64,000 nt of DNA. It comes from Dryocola boscaweniae (lineage in GTDB: Bacteria > Pseudomonadota > Gammaproteobacteria > Enterobacterales > Enterobacteriaceae). Made by a program: the position numbers and the translations under genes. The notes beneath the pieces were generated by a model. The model did not search any database. It was given only the letters and a program-made list of their open reading frames with translations, and was not told the origin of the DNA. Shown piece after piece: positions 39,528 to 51,300 of this stretch (the first letter of the stretch is position 1; each line of letters starts with the position of its first letter). The stretch lies in assembly GCF_025215095.1 (NCBI RefSeq), contig NZ_JALHAP010000079.1, positions 267,872 to 331,871 on the forward strand. Reading direction: 5' to 3'.

Positions 39528-40604
39528 ATGAAAACAAAGGCTTATACCGTTTCTCTCCTTGCCTTGCTGGCGAGTTTCACTACACAAGCTGCTGAAATTT
39601 ATAAAGCTAAAGATGGATCGACCGTAGATTTGTATGGCCGTTTAGGGTTCAACATCTCTGATAAAAAGTCCGGGGATACGCAGGGCGATTTCGATGGCCG
39701 TTTAGGGGTAAGCGGTCGTCAGGTTGTTAATGACACCGTGTCGGTCATCGGTCTTGCGCAATATCAGGTTAACTCCGCGGAATACGCCAACAACGTTGAA
39801 GGCGAAAATGACAGCCTGACCGCGCGTTATGTCTGGGCGGGCCTGGATATGTCCCAGTACGGGAAAATTACCGGCGGACGCGTTTCTTCCGGGCTGATTA
39901 TGTTTACCGATATCGGCGATGTGTTCGCCAGTTCAGATGTTTCTACGGGACGCCAGGCTCGACACATCGACCCGACGGCCGTTCAGGTATTCCGTCAGGA
40001 TGGCACCGTTCAGTATCAGAATACTTTTGGCAATTTTGATTTCTCCACCGCTTATATCATCGGGAACAACACCTCAGATCTGGATTACGGCTATAACGCC
40101 GCGCTGCGCTACACGCTGGATATGGGCGATGCCGGCAAGCTGGCCCCGGTTATCGCTTTCCAGAAAACCCGTGCAAAGCAAAGCGATAACAGCCGTACTA
40201 ACGGCGCAGATACCTTCACCTATGGCGGCGTAGGTACGCGTTATTACCTCGGTTCATTGATGCTTGGCCTGCTCTACTCGCAGGACACGGTGACTTACAC
40301 CAACGGCTATGCGGACAGCAAAGATAAAAACTGGGAGTTCACCGCCGTTTACGACATTAACAGCGACTGGACGGTTCGAACCGGCTACCGTTATCTCAAT
40401 AACGAAGGCGGCGATGAGCTGGTGCTGCGTGATACCACCTTCGAGGCGCAATATAAGCTGACCCCACGTAGCTCAATCTACACGGCATATATTCTGCGGA
40501 ACGGGCAGGATGGCAAAAACGTCATGACCGGCCGAAGCGTTTCGTTTGGCGGAAGCTCCGCATCAGAAAGCTTCTACCACGCCGGGCTTCGTTACGAATT
40601 CTAA
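39528..40604 (+). CDS. Outer membrane porin of the OmpC/OmpF family (MurNAc locus)
   Basis: This 358-residue trimeric-type porin has signal peptide MKTKAYTVSLLALLASFTTQA cut before AEIYKAKDGSTVDLYGR, the usual Gram-negative porin start. It ends in GLRYEF with the terminal Phe recognised by BAM. Three ATG codons cluster at 39519-39528; I use 39528 because TGGA is then well spaced and the signal peptide is standard. It is the first gene of an operon with a DUF2057 gene, murQ and murP, behind a CRP-like site. That context suggests it admits MurNAc or muropeptide-derived sugars; the pairing is inference, and not found in E. coli murQP. Confidence 0.88.
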   Translation: MKTKAYTVSLLALLASFTTQAAEIYKAKDGSTVDLYGRLGFNISDKKSGDTQGDFDGRLGVSGRQVVNDTVSVIGLAQYQVNSAEYANNVEGENDSLTARYVWAGLDMSQYGKITGGRVSSGLIMFTDIGDVFASSDVSTGRQARHIDPTAVQVFRQDGTVQYQNTFGNFDFSTAYIIGNNTSDLDYGYNAALRYTLDMGDAGKLAPVIAFQKTRAKQSDNSRTNGADTFTYGGVGTRYYLGSLMLGLLYSQDTVTYTNGYADSKDKNWEFTAVYDINSDWTVRTGYRYLNNEGGDELVLRDTTFEAQYKLTPRSSIYTAYILRNGQDGKNVMTGRSVSFGGSSASESFYHAGLRYEF

Positions 40605-40656
40605 TTATGCTGTGACCGGAGCGGGATAACTGTTCCGGTCATAAAAGGAGAACCCG

Positions 40657-41247
40657 ATGTTCAGAACTATGCTAACCCTGTTGCTGCTTACGCTGTCCGG
40701 CTTCAGCGTGGCCTCCACGCTGAAAATGGGTGAAAATGTAAATGTTCTGGCGGCACGCGATGCGCAGATCAATCCTCTTGCGAAATCGATAACGCTTGGG
40801 GCTGGCGAGCAGGCGATGATTGTACGCTTTGATGCGCCGACCAATCCCGGTTCCGCAAACGAAAGCCAGGGCCGTATCACTTCTGATGCCTTGCTGCTGA
40901 CGTTTGATGCGCCGCTTACCGGAGAAGTTACGCTGCGCACAGCGACGCCGCGTACGGAAAACGCAACGCGTAAAACCGCTAAGAATCCACAATTTACGCT
41001 CAGCAACGCTGACGGCGCGGAAATCGTATTAAATAGCCAACCTGTAAACCTGCCGCAAAGCACTTTAATGACGGATTACAGCCAGTATTTACCTGCGAAG
41101 GCTGCCGGTACGGCGCAGCACGAACCGCGGATCGAATCTAAAGCGCCGGCAGGGCATAACGCGTCCTTAAGCCAGGTGCAAAGTGAGTTTTTGAAATTAG
41201 ATGCGGCTCAACGCAAAGCTTTTTTGCGCTGGGCGCTGGAACTTTAA
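40657..41247 (+). CDS. DUF2057 (YccT/CsgI-like) secreted protein
   Basis: This 196-residue protein has a signal peptide (MFRTMLTLLLLTLSGFSVAS) followed by TLKMGENVNVLAARD. The C-terminal FLKLDAAQRKAFLRWALEL resembles the end of E. coli YccT (LADPQTRNTFLQWAE), placing it in DUF2057/UPF0319. YccT/CsgI acts on curli in the periplasm. Here the gene sits between a porin and murQ, so a periplasmic role in sugar capture or envelope response is possible but unproven. Confidence 0.82.
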   Translation: MFRTMLTLLLLTLSGFSVASTLKMGENVNVLAARDAQINPLAKSITLGAGEQAMIVRFDAPTNPGSANESQGRITSDALLLTFDAPLTGEVTLRTATPRTENATRKTAKNPQFTLSNADGAEIVLNSQPVNLPQSTLMTDYSQYLPAKAAGTAQHEPRIESKAPAGHNASLSQVQSEFLKLDAAQRKAFLRWALEL

Positions 41248-41280
41248 CGCTGCCAACCGGCATGAACGAATAGCGAGACA

Positions 41281-42192
41281 ATGATGAAGATCGATTTATC
41301 TGCCCTGACCACCGAAGGCCGTAATACTCAAAGCGAAAATATCGACATGCTCTCTACGGAAGAGATGCTGAGAGTCATTAATAAAGAAGACCAGAAGGTG
41401 GCGCTGGCAGTTGAAAAGGTGATCCCGGCTATCACTCAGGCTGTCGATGCCATCGTTGCTGCCTTCCAGAAGGGCGGACGCTTAATTTACTGCGGCGCGG
41501 GCACCTCCGGGCGTCTTGGTATTCTTGACGCCAGCGAGTGCCCACCAACCTACGGCACGCCGCGCGAGCAGGTCGTTGCGCTGATTGCGGGAGGCCATCA
41601 GGCTATTCTTCAGGCGGTCGAAAACGCAGAAGACAGCCTGACGATGGGCGTTGAGGATCTGAAAAATCTTCAGTTCAGCGACAAAGACGTGCTGGTAGGT
41701 ATTGCCGCCAGCGGCCGCACGCCTTACGTCGTGGCTGCGCTCAACTATGCCAATAGCCTCGGCGCAACCACCGTAGCGCTGACCTGTAACGCGGGCAGTG
41801 AAATCACCCAAATTGCCAAAATCGCCATCATGCCGGTCGTTGGGGCGGAAGTAGTAACCGGCTCGTCACGTATGAAAGCAGGTACGGCGCAAAAGCTGGT
41901 GCTCAACATGCTGACCACCGGGGCGATGATCCGCAGCGGAAAAGTTTACGGCAACCTGATGGTGGATGTAGAAGCGACCAACCAGAAACTCGTTCAGCGC
42001 CAGATCAACATTGTTATGCAGGCCACGGATTGCGACCAGCAGACGGCATCTGAGGCGCTCGCCGCCTGCGATGGCCACTGCAAAACCGCCATCGTCATGG
42101 TGCTGGGCAAGCTGACCGCAGCGCAGGCAAAACAGCTTTTAAATGATAACAACGGCTTTATTCGCCAGGCTTTAGCCAATACGGAGATCTAG
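41281..42192 (+). CDS. murQ: N-acetylmuramic acid 6-phosphate etherase MurQ
   Basis: This 303-residue SIS-domain enzyme removes the lactyl ether from MurNAc-6-phosphate to give GlcNAc-6-phosphate, which then enters amino-sugar catabolism. The family blocks [20 protein letters not shown] (Glu86 corresponds to catalytic Glu83 in E. coli), [12 protein letters not shown] and [15 protein letters not shown] are intact. Start may be ATG 41281 or the adjacent ATG 41284. It is two bases before murP. Confidence 0.97.
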   Translation: MMKIDLSALTTEGRNTQSENIDMLSTEEMLRVINKEDQKVALAVEKVIPAITQAVDAIVAAFQKGGRLIYCGAGTSGRLGILDASECPPTYGTPREQVVALIAGGHQAILQAVENAEDSLTMGVEDLKNLQFSDKDVLVGIAASGRTPYVVAALNYANSLGATTVALTCNAGSEITQIAKIAIMPVVGAEVVTGSSRMKAGTAQKLVLNMLTTGAMIRSGKVYGNLMVDVEATNQKLVQRQINIVMQATDCDQQTASEALAACDGHCKTAIVMVLGKLTAAQAKQLLNDNNGFIRQALANTEI

Positions 42193-42194
42193 CA

Positions 42195-43637
42195 ATGGCT
42201 AAGATTACGGAACAATTAATTGCCACGATCCTGCAACTGGTCGGCAATAAAAATAATATCCAGAACTGCGGGCACTGTATGACCCGCCTGCGTCTTACGC
42301 TTAATAACGACCAGTTAATCGAGCACGACAAACTCAAGGCGCTTGCCGGCGTTCTGGGCGTTATTAACAGCGACGATCAGTTGCAAATTATCCTCGGGCC
42401 GGGCAAAGCCCAGACGGCCGCTGAAATGATGAACGTGATGCTGGCGAACGGTGCCGATTCCGCGACGGAACAACCCAGCGTAGGTTCAGTGGCAAGCGAC
42501 ACCAAACAGAAGATGAAGGCTAAGCAAAACAGCGTGGTGCATCAGTTCCTTGCCAAGTTTGCCACCATCTTTACGCCGCTGATCCCGGGCTTTATCGCCG
42601 CAGGCATGCTGTTGGGTTTTGCGACCTTAATTGAGCAAAGCCTGCTGGCTGACGCTGCCGAAAAGAATGCAACCATCGTGCATATCGTTGGCTACATGAA
42701 GATTTTCGGCAAAGGTCTTTTCACCTTCCTGCCTATTCTGATTGGTTATAACGCGCAGAAAGCCTTCGGTGGTTCGGGCGTAAACGGGGCCATTATCGCC
42801 TCTTTGTTCCTGCTGGGTTACAACCCGGAAGCGACGGTGGGCTATTTCTCCGGTATCGATAACTTCTTCGGCATGGGCATCGACCCGCGCGGCAACATTA
42901 TTGGCGTGCTGATCGCGTCGATTCTGGGCGCGTGGATTGAGCGCCAGATTCGTAAAGTCATTCCGGATAATCTGGACATGATCCTCACCTCGCTGCTGAC
43001 GCTGCTGATTACCGGCGCGCTGACATTTACGCTGATCATGCCATTTGGCGGCGAGCTGTTTAAAGGCATGTCCTGGCTGTTCCTGCACCTGAACGGCAAC
43101 CCGTTTGGCTGCGCCATTCTTGCGGGCCTGTTCCTGATTGCGGTGGTCTTCGGCGTTCACCAGGGTTTTATCCCGGTCTATTTCGCTCTGATGGATGTGC
43201 AGGGTTTCAACTCGCTGTTCCCGATTCTGGCCATGGCCGGCGGCGGGCAGGTGGGGGCTGCGCTTGCGCTTTACTTCCGTTCGGCTAAACACTCGGTTAC
43301 CCGCAATCAGGTTAAAGGCGCGATCATCCCGGGCCTGCTGGGCGTTGGCGAACCGCTGATCTACGCCGTAACGCTGCCGCGCGTGAAGCCTTTTGTAACC
43401 GCCTGTCTTGGCGGCGCCTGCGGTGGCTTCTTTATTGGCCTGGTCGCCTGGTTCGGTCTGCCGATTGGTCTGAATACCGTGTTCGGCCCATCAGGGCTGG
43501 TATCACTGCCGCTGATGACGTCCGCTCAGGGCATTTATGCCGGGATGGGGATTTACGCCGCAGGCGTGCTGATTTCCTATATTTGTGGCTTTATCATTAC
43601 CTGGTTCTTTGGTCACAAGGATGTTGATCTGACTTAA
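42195..43637 (+). CDS. murP: PTS MurNAc-specific EIIBC component MurP
   Basis: This 480-residue permease takes up and phosphorylates N-acetylmuramic acid. The N-terminal EIIB domain has the phosphorylated Cys in [11 protein letters not shown] (about residue 28), and the EIIC domain begins about residue 110 ([20 protein letters not shown]) with eight to ten hydrophobic segments and the [13 protein letters not shown] motif. It lacks an EIIA domain and would borrow EIIA-Glc, as in E. coli. It is the last gene of the operon. Confidence 0.96.
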   Translation: MAKITEQLIATILQLVGNKNNIQNCGHCMTRLRLTLNNDQLIEHDKLKALAGVLGVINSDDQLQIILGPGKAQTAAEMMNVMLANGADSATEQPSVGSVASDTKQKMKAKQNSVVHQFLAKFATIFTPLIPGFIAAGMLLGFATLIEQSLLADAAEKNATIVHIVGYMKIFGKGLFTFLPILIGYNAQKAFGGSGVNGAIIASLFLLGYNPEATVGYFSGIDNFFGMGIDPRGNIIGVLIASILGAWIERQIRKVIPDNLDMILTSLLTLLITGALTFTLIMPFGGELFKGMSWLFLHLNGNPFGCAILAGLFLIAVVFGVHQGFIPVYFALMDVQGFNSLFPILAMAGGGQVGAALALYFRSAKHSVTRNQVKGAIIPGLLGVGEPLIYAVTLPRVKPFVTACLGGACGGFFIGLVAWFGLPIGLNTVFGPSGLVSLPLMTSAQGIYAGMGIYAAGVLISYICGFIITWFFGHKDVDLT

Positions 43638-43645
43638 GATCAAGG

Positions 43646-43687
43646 GCAGGCGGCTTCCCCCTCACTCATTTGCCGTCTGCTCTTTTT
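43646..43687 (+). terminator. Intrinsic terminator after murP
   Basis: GCAGGCGGC and GCCGTCTGC (43646-43654 with 43672-43680) form a stem with one G-T pair, followed by TCTTTTT. The following 215 bp to the next gene are AT-rich promoter sequence. Confidence 0.75.
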
Positions 43688-43902
43688 CCGTTTTGTAATC
43701 AAAAAAGATCGCCGCCTGTTAATTATTTATCACTCCTTCTGCACCCTTCTGAATATCTTCCTGACCGGGTATTAGCCCGCCATTTTTACAACGAACTAGC
43801 CGTTTTATTTTTATATATGTGGAAATGAATATTTACCCATTACTGCTACACTTTTTTTAAAAATAATGGCTAACAACCTTTCCCCTTCATAAGCGGTGGC
43901 AA

Positions 43903-45087
43903 ATGAAAAACATTACCTTAGTGTGCTCAGGATTACTGTTTACATCGTTTTCTCACGCCAGTGCCCTTTATTTTTATGAAATTGGAACAGAAGATACGGC
44001 GCTTGCCGGGGCCGGGCAGGCTGCACGAGCACAGGACGCATCAACCATTTTCACCAACCCGGCCGGGATGACCCGGCTGCCGGATCGCATGTTTACCGGC
44101 GGCGCTCAGGTAATGGGCGGAAATATCGATTACCAGTTGGATGGCTCAAACCGGCAAAGCCCCGGCAACGTAATGAACCTTTTTCCTAACGCCAGCGGAT
44201 TCTATAGCCAAAAAGTAAACGATAATCTTTATGCCGGGCTCGGCCTGTATGGCAACTATGGGCTGGGAATTGATTTTGGCAACTGGGCGGGCGACAGGTT
44301 AATTAAAAAAAGCACTATGGTGGCAATGACCCTCAGCCCATCGCTGGCATGGAGACTCAGCGATCGCGTTTCCGTCGGGGCATCGGTCAATGCCAACTAT
44401 GGCTTCCTGTCGCTGACGCGTAATGTTGGCGGTGAGGATCAAAAGGAGCACGATCATGACTGGGCGATGAGCTACCGTCTCGGTTTGCTGATGGAGCTTA
44501 CCGACCAGACGCGGGCGGGCATCACCTGGAACAGTAAAACCGATTACGACTTTAATATTGACGGCAAAGCGCGTTTCCCGAATCAGCCTGATGTGGAATA
44601 TTCCCTGCCTGTTTCTGCCCAGGTGCGCGCGCCCCAGCAAATCATGCTGAGCCTCGTGCATGATATCGATAAGCAGTGGTCAGTCATGGGCGATCTTGGC
44701 TGGCAGGACTGGAGTCAGTTTGGCGCGCCGCAGATAACCGTTAATGGTCAACAGCTCGCTAAAAATAACCGGCTGAAAGATACCTGGCATACCGCAGTGG
44801 GGGTGCAATACCGCCCAACGGATCTATGGCGTCTGAACGCCGGGGTGGCATTTGACAGCACGCCTTATAAAGACCAGAGCGACGTGGCTTTAACCATGCC
44901 GACCGGAGATGAATGGCGTTTCGCCACCGGCGCTCAGTATCAGCTTAGTCCGGCGAGTAATATTGGGTTTGCGGTGGAATATCTGCATATGCAATCTTCA
45001 AAAGTGCAGTCTCCGGCCATTCTGGCAGGCAACTACGATAATCCCTGGCTGTGGTTTGCCAGCGTAAATTACAGCTATCAGTTCTGA
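43903..45087 (+). CDS. OmpP1/FadL/TodX-family outer membrane transporter
   Basis: This 394-residue beta-barrel protein has a signal peptide (MKNITLVCSGLLFTSFSHA) and the FadL-family hatch region that follows it (ALAGAGQAARAQDASTIFTNPAGMTRL, with the conserved NPAGM). It ends in NYSYQF with the terminal Phe. FadL-type channels import hydrophobic compounds such as fatty acids or aromatics. It is not fadL itself; E. coli K-12 has no gene here. It stands alone after the MurNAc operon terminator with its own AT-rich upstream region. Substrate unknown. Confidence 0.87.
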   Translation: MKNITLVCSGLLFTSFSHASALYFYEIGTEDTALAGAGQAARAQDASTIFTNPAGMTRLPDRMFTGGAQVMGGNIDYQLDGSNRQSPGNVMNLFPNASGFYSQKVNDNLYAGLGLYGNYGLGIDFGNWAGDRLIKKSTMVAMTLSPSLAWRLSDRVSVGASVNANYGFLSLTRNVGGEDQKEHDHDWAMSYRLGLLMELTDQTRAGITWNSKTDYDFNIDGKARFPNQPDVEYSLPVSAQVRAPQQIMLSLVHDIDKQWSVMGDLGWQDWSQFGAPQITVNGQQLAKNNRLKDTWHTAVGVQYRPTDLWRLNAGVAFDSTPYKDQSDVALTMPTGDEWRFATGAQYQLSPASNIGFAVEYLHMQSSKVQSPAILAGNYDNPWLWFASVNYSYQF

Positions 45088-45101
45088 ATCTTTTAACGAT
45101 A

Positions 45102-45152
45102 AAGCTGGCAGGATTCATAATCGTTTTTAACGATTTTCCGGTTTGCCAGCTT
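45102..45152. other. Long stem-loop after the FadL-like gene
   Basis: AAGCTGGCA (45102-45110) pairs with TGCCAGCTT (45144-45152), and an inner AATCG/CGATT pair sits within. There is no strong T run, so its terminator activity is uncertain. From 45153 to 45376 the sequence is AT-rich and probably the promoter region of the autotransporter. Confidence 0.5.
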
Positions 45153-45376
45153 GCCTTTAGTTTTTCAAATGTATCTCCTTCAGTAACTTTTGTCCGATCT
45201 TTATCGTTAATAATTAGCACCTTAAAACCCACCCCTAATTATAATTCATTAGTTTTTCCTTCTGAATATTTCACTTTAAGAAATTTATACTACTTTTACA
45301 AAGTGTAAAGATTACGTGTTTTTAATGTTTTTTAATTAAAAAGTGTTTCTTTTGAACGCCTTTGCCGGAAAAACAT

Positions 45377-48300
45377 ATGAACAAAATTTATCGGTTGATC
45401 TGGAGCCGTGCTGCAAATGGATTTGTCCCTGTGGCAGAAATTGGTACCAGCAGAACGGGAAAGGGTGCGAAAAGCCGTCGACGCGCACAGTTATTAATGG
45501 CCGCGATGCTGGTCGGAATGGCGCCGGCTTGTGCGCAGGCGGAGGATGTGGACTGGACGCTGTACTACCCAACATACACATTTTCCGGGAACCTTGATCA
45601 GGTTATTAATACCGGCACTGCGTTTACCATCGCTCTTAATCCCAGCGATACCAACTATCCGGCAGGCACCGAGCTGAATATTCTCGGCAGCATTCCAGTA
45701 TTCCCTGATTTTACAAGCGGCAACGGCGTTAGCAGCACCACCGTAACCGTTTCCGATGCGCTTTCAGGCTCCGGCGCTTCGGCCGCCGGGCGTATCGTGA
45801 CTATTACCGCCACGGATTCACAGGGCGCAACGGTGCCAATCACCTCGGCAAATATTAACGAATATAACTATTCGCCTGACCCGGCTAACCCGCAACAGAA
45901 TCAGGAGCTGAACGTTGAGGTCCCCGGACTTGATGGCAGCTATCAGGTCATCAGCGTATACGATTCCGCCTCGTTTATTCCGGCTGAAGACGTCGCCGTC
46001 GCCACCATGCAACTGCCGGTATACGACCCCAGTTCGGTGCGCATCTTAAATGAGTTCGGTATCGCCTATGTCAGCGAGGGCGGCGGGACTGCCAATATTA
46101 ACGTCGGCGCGGATACCACCAGCAGCATCCCCATTTCCGCAGCGGATAATACTATTGATTTACTTGCGAAAAATTCGACTCTGGCGTTTGTTGCTGCCGA
46201 TAGCGGCAATGCAGGCGCGGCCAACTGGGTTTCCGATAACTACATTCACTTCCGCCCAGCGGCGCAAATAGCTACTCAGTCACAGGACGTCACTGCGCAA
46301 AGTACCCAGTACAACTACACCCTGACGCTGCCGCGCTATGAAATGGGCCCGTTGGGCAATGTTCGTCGGTTAGCGGATGAAATTTTCCAGATTAACTCGG
46401 CGGAGGATATTGCGAGAGTTAACGATTACCTGATTGGTCAGGGAGAATTTGCGGACGCGCCGCAGGTGCAGTACTGGCTAACCGCCGGCGCGACGGTGCA
46501 AGGGGAGGTGATTGACTCCGCGGTCGAAGCACAAACGGTCTACAACGCCATTATTTCGGGTCTGCTGGGCACGGCGCAAAGCACCACTATCAACATGAGC
46601 TATAACGTCTGGGATGACCAGTTGGCGCACAACAATAACGCAACGATTGATAGCGGTGATCTGCGGGTAATTTACGCCACCGGCGCAAATGCCAGCGGTA
46701 CCGTCACCGGGCAAGGCAGCCTGGCAGTTGATGGCGCAACGGCGGTGATGGAGGCGGACAATGGGGCGCTGATAACCAACAACGGCGCAATTAACGCCTG
46801 GCGCAGCGGCAGCGGCGCGGCTACGGTGGGGATGAGGGCTACAGACGCGACTGCTGTGAATAATGGCGTTCTTAATGCCGGCCTGTTTCTTGAAAAAGAC
46901 GGTTCCGATCAAGGCGTGAATAACGCGGGCGCGGCGGGTATTGTGGGGCTGGGGGACAGTAGCGTCACCAACTCGGGTCATATCAATATCGCTGTTACCG
47001 ACACCGCGACCCATACCGCCTATGGCATCGCCGCCGGGGATACGACTGATGTTACCAATGCCGCCGGTGCGACCATTGCGATTACGGGCAACGTTAATAA
47101 TGTAGACGGTCATGCTGGGGCTTATGGCGTCTTCACCAGTGAAGACGCTAATTTCACCAACTCCGGGACTATGTATGTGGGCAGCACGGCCGTTATTGAT
47201 GGTTCCGAACCTGACGCTGTCAATCTTGCAGGGAGCGGGGATTTGACCGCCGCTATCGCCACCGTCGGCGATGGAAACATGCTTAACGATGCTGACGGCG
47301 TAATCAGTCTTCTGAGCGGTACGCGCAACGCGGCCGGGATGCTGGTCAACGGTGGTAATGCGACCGTTACCAACAGCGGTGATATTAATGTGTTGGGCAG
47401 GCTGGTTAATGATTCTGCGGCCGCTAACTACGGTATGTACATTAAAGATAACAGCGGCATCGTTACCAACGGCGGCGATATCCTGGTTGATGGCGATAAC
47501 AACATCGCGCTAAACGTACTGGCACAAACCGCGGACGCAACGCTAAATTCTACTGCTGCAAGTACGATTACAGTCGGAGCCGTGGGCGATACTGGCGGCT
47601 CGGACAGCAACCCATTCACCTATCGCAACTATGCGGTATACGCCGAAGGGCTGAACGATAACGCGGCTACGGTGCAGCTCAATTCCACCATTCGCCTGCT
47701 TGCGGCAGGGGCCATCGGGGTGCATGCCCGTGGTGATGCGACCATCAACTTAGGGGCGCCATCAGCCCTGACATTTGAAAACACCAACCAGATTGGCTAC
47801 TACGCCTGGGGACAGGGCGCGAGTATCAATATCTCTAATCCCACTATTACGGACAGCGCCCGGTTGGGCTCGATTCTGTTTGCTGTCGATCATGGGGCCA
47901 TCTTCACCGGTACAACGACGGGCGGCAGCTATAATCTGAGCGTCGCAGGTAACGGCTCGACCGGCGTGTTTGCCAACGGCGTTGACGATTTGAATAACGA
48001 AGATCCAACCGATGACATTGCGACACAAATAACTACAGGCGCCGCCCGCATTGTGGTGAGCGGTCTGAATGCCGTCGGGGTGAAAGTTACCGGCGGTGCG
48101 TCAGGCACCATCAGCGATGGCGCTATCTCGCTGATCGGGAATAACACAACCGCCGTGCTGGTGGACGGACGTAACTACAGCATTAACGGCGATATCGGTA
48201 ACGACCCGCGAGTCACGCTCGTGACTTCAAACGCTGACATCGGCTCGGTGGCGGGGCAGGCCGGTATCGTAGGCTATAACGTGTCAAACCTGGGGTCGCT

Positions 48301-51300
48301 GACCCTTGATAGCGGCGCTGATATGAATCTGCTGGGTAATACCAGCACCGGAATATTGCTGCACGATGGCGGTATCGCGACGGTGAATTCTACGGTCAGC
48401 GTGGCGGGGAATAACAATATTGGCGTCGATATTCAGAACGCAGGCGAACTGACCAACAACGGCACTATTTCTGTATCTGGCGCACAGGGCAGTGGCAATG
48501 TCGGCGTGCGTGTGCAGGGCGCCGGGGCCGTTGTCCAGCAGCTTGGCGATGTCAACGCGAATGGCGGTCTGGCGGCGGTGCAGCTAACAGGGAGCGGCGC
48601 TAACTTAACCGTCAACGGCACAGATAACCATATTACCGCTGCCAACGGCGCGGACGGCGTGCGGATCGACAGCACTAACGCATCTTCTTTTACCGCCGCC
48701 GATACCACCATTGACATTACCGGCAGCGGCGCGGGCATCAACAACAATGCAAACTCCAGCAACGTCAACCTGAACGGCGTTACAGTCAACGCGGGTAACG
48801 GTCCGGCTATCCGTACTGCGGTAACTTTCGCCGCGGCAGGTACCAACAACGTGCTGAGTGTAAATGGCAGTGGCAGTGGTTTTGCTTTTATGCAGGCGGA
48901 CGGTTCAGCTACCAGCGGTAATCTGACTATCGGTAATGGTTACACTATTAAGGGGAACGGCGCAGGCAGCACCGGGATACTTGCGCGCACTAACGGCAAC
49001 GTCACCTCCGGTTCGAACATCACTATGGCCAACAGCACCGGGGCAGCTATCGAAGCCACCAACGCCGCCAGCTTGACCAACAGCGGAACTATCGCCACCA
49101 GCAGCAACACCGGCAGCACCATTCTTGCTGAAAATACGACCGCGTTTACTAACAGCGGCGCCATCAATTCCAGCAGCACGACCAATAGCCAGTCGCTTAT
49201 CAACCTCAGCGGCACCGCTTCTGCACGCACAATTAACAACACCGGCACCATCACCAGTCTGAGCCAAAATGCGACGGTTATTGATGCCACCGGCACCAGT
49301 AATAATACGCTGACCAATAGCGGTACACTGCTGGCGGCAAGCAGCACGGCGAAAGTGGTCGCGTTGGGCAGCGGTAATGACAGCGTGTCGCTTACCGGCG
49401 GGCAAACCCGGGGGGAAATTCTGCTCGGCAGTGGCTCCGACCAGTTTAGCTGGAGCGCAGGAGCGCTGAGCGGGGGCGTGACCTTCCAGGGAGCTGACGG
49501 CCAGGATCGTGCCACCATCGGGAATGTAAATATTGCCAATACTACCCATGTCCTCAGCCAGAGCGGCAGCGGTAGTATGCTGACGTTTAACAGTACTACC
49601 GGCAATATCGGTTCGCTGACAACGGATAACACCAGTATCGGCACCAACATCGGCACCGGCTGGAGCACGCTGACGCTTGATGGCGATCCGACAGATATGC
49701 GAGTTGTTAACGACTTAACTCTCGCCAGCTCGCCTGTCATCAACGTTAATAACGGCGCTATGCTGCGTACCGGCGACAGCGCCACTCAAGCCGGGCAGGC
49801 GACGATCCATAACTACAACATCTCCACCGCAGGAGCCAATAGTCTCGTCTCCTTCGATGGCAACGCGGATCAAACCTATAGCGGGGTGATTTCCGGTACC
49901 GGTGGCATGGAGCGCATAAATAGCGGGAATACCATTCTGCTGGGCGATAATACTTATACCGGTAATACGCTGATTGGCAGCGGCTCGGAACTGTCGCTTG
50001 GCAACGGCGACACCGTGGGGAACCTGTCGGAGCAAACCAACATTACCGATAACGGAATTCTCACGGTTAACCATTCTGACGACGTCGCCCTTAACGGCGT
50101 GATTTCCGGGAGCGGCGCTTTCCGCCAGATTGGTACGGGTGTGACGCGTCTGGGCGGGGCGAACAGCTATGCGGGCGCCACCAACGTTGAACATGGCACC
50201 TTGTTGATTAACGGCGTGCAGAGCGGAGCCGGTCTGACCACCGTGATGAGCGGCAGCACCCTTGGCGGCTATGGCACTATTGGCGGGAATGTACTGTTCA
50301 ATACCGGTTCCGTGTTACGCCCGGGGGATGATGCCCGCGGCAACGGCACCGGTGTCCTGACGGTCAACGGCAATATGACGCTGGCCAGCAATACCAATAG
50401 CCAGTTCCAGTTGGGAGAAGCATTTACGCCAGGGGGAACCCTGAACGACCTGGTCCAGGTAAATGGTAATTTGACGTTAGACGGTACGTTAAATGTCGAA
50501 CAAACCAATGATGGTCGCTTCCTGCCGGGAGTCTATCGCCTGTTCAACTACACCGGTGCATTGACGAACAATAAAATGGATATTGGCTCGCTGCCAACCC
50601 CCATTCAGCAACTGTATTCCATTCAGACCACGATTAATAATCAGGTAAACCTGGTGCTCAGCTATGCATTGCCGTTGGGTAAATTACAGTTCTGGGATGG
50701 TAATCCGCAGGGGACGAATCACGGCGGAGATGGGGTTACGGGCAATGGCCAGGTGGAAGGGGGAGACGGTACCTGGTTTGCGAATATAGGAAGTACAAGC
50801 AATAACTGGACGCAGCAGGATGGCGACGGTAATGAACCCTGGGATGCAGGCGCTTTTGCCATATTCCAGCCCTCGGGCGGTACGGTGACATTATCCAGTG
50901 AGAATGGTCCGGTTCGCGCTTCAGGCATGCAATTTACTGCTGACGGCTATGTCCTTAACGGTGATGCTCTATCGAAACTTGAGATGATCCAGACTCAGGT
51001 TGCGGGAGGTTTAGTGCCGGATAATGCTTATACCAACGAGGGGGAAACATTTGCGGACCGTTACTTTGCGATCCGTGTCGGGGATGTCAGCGATACCGGT
51101 ACAGTTACCGGCGCGGACATAACAACGACGATTAATGCCGATCTGATTGCTAATACGCTCGGTCTGCCTGATCCTGCCACGCTCCGCCTGCTTAAAACCG
51201 ACGCAGGTCGATTGATCCTCAATGGCAACAACACCTTTGCAGGCGGGGTTGAAGTATGGGGAGGAACGCTTCAGGCGAGCAGGGATGCAAACCTTGGTAT

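Noticed and set aside
42627..43292. Minus-strand 221-codon frame over murP
   Set aside because: Shadow frame opposite a well-supported PTS permease; Gln/Arg-rich text from reverse-read membrane codons.
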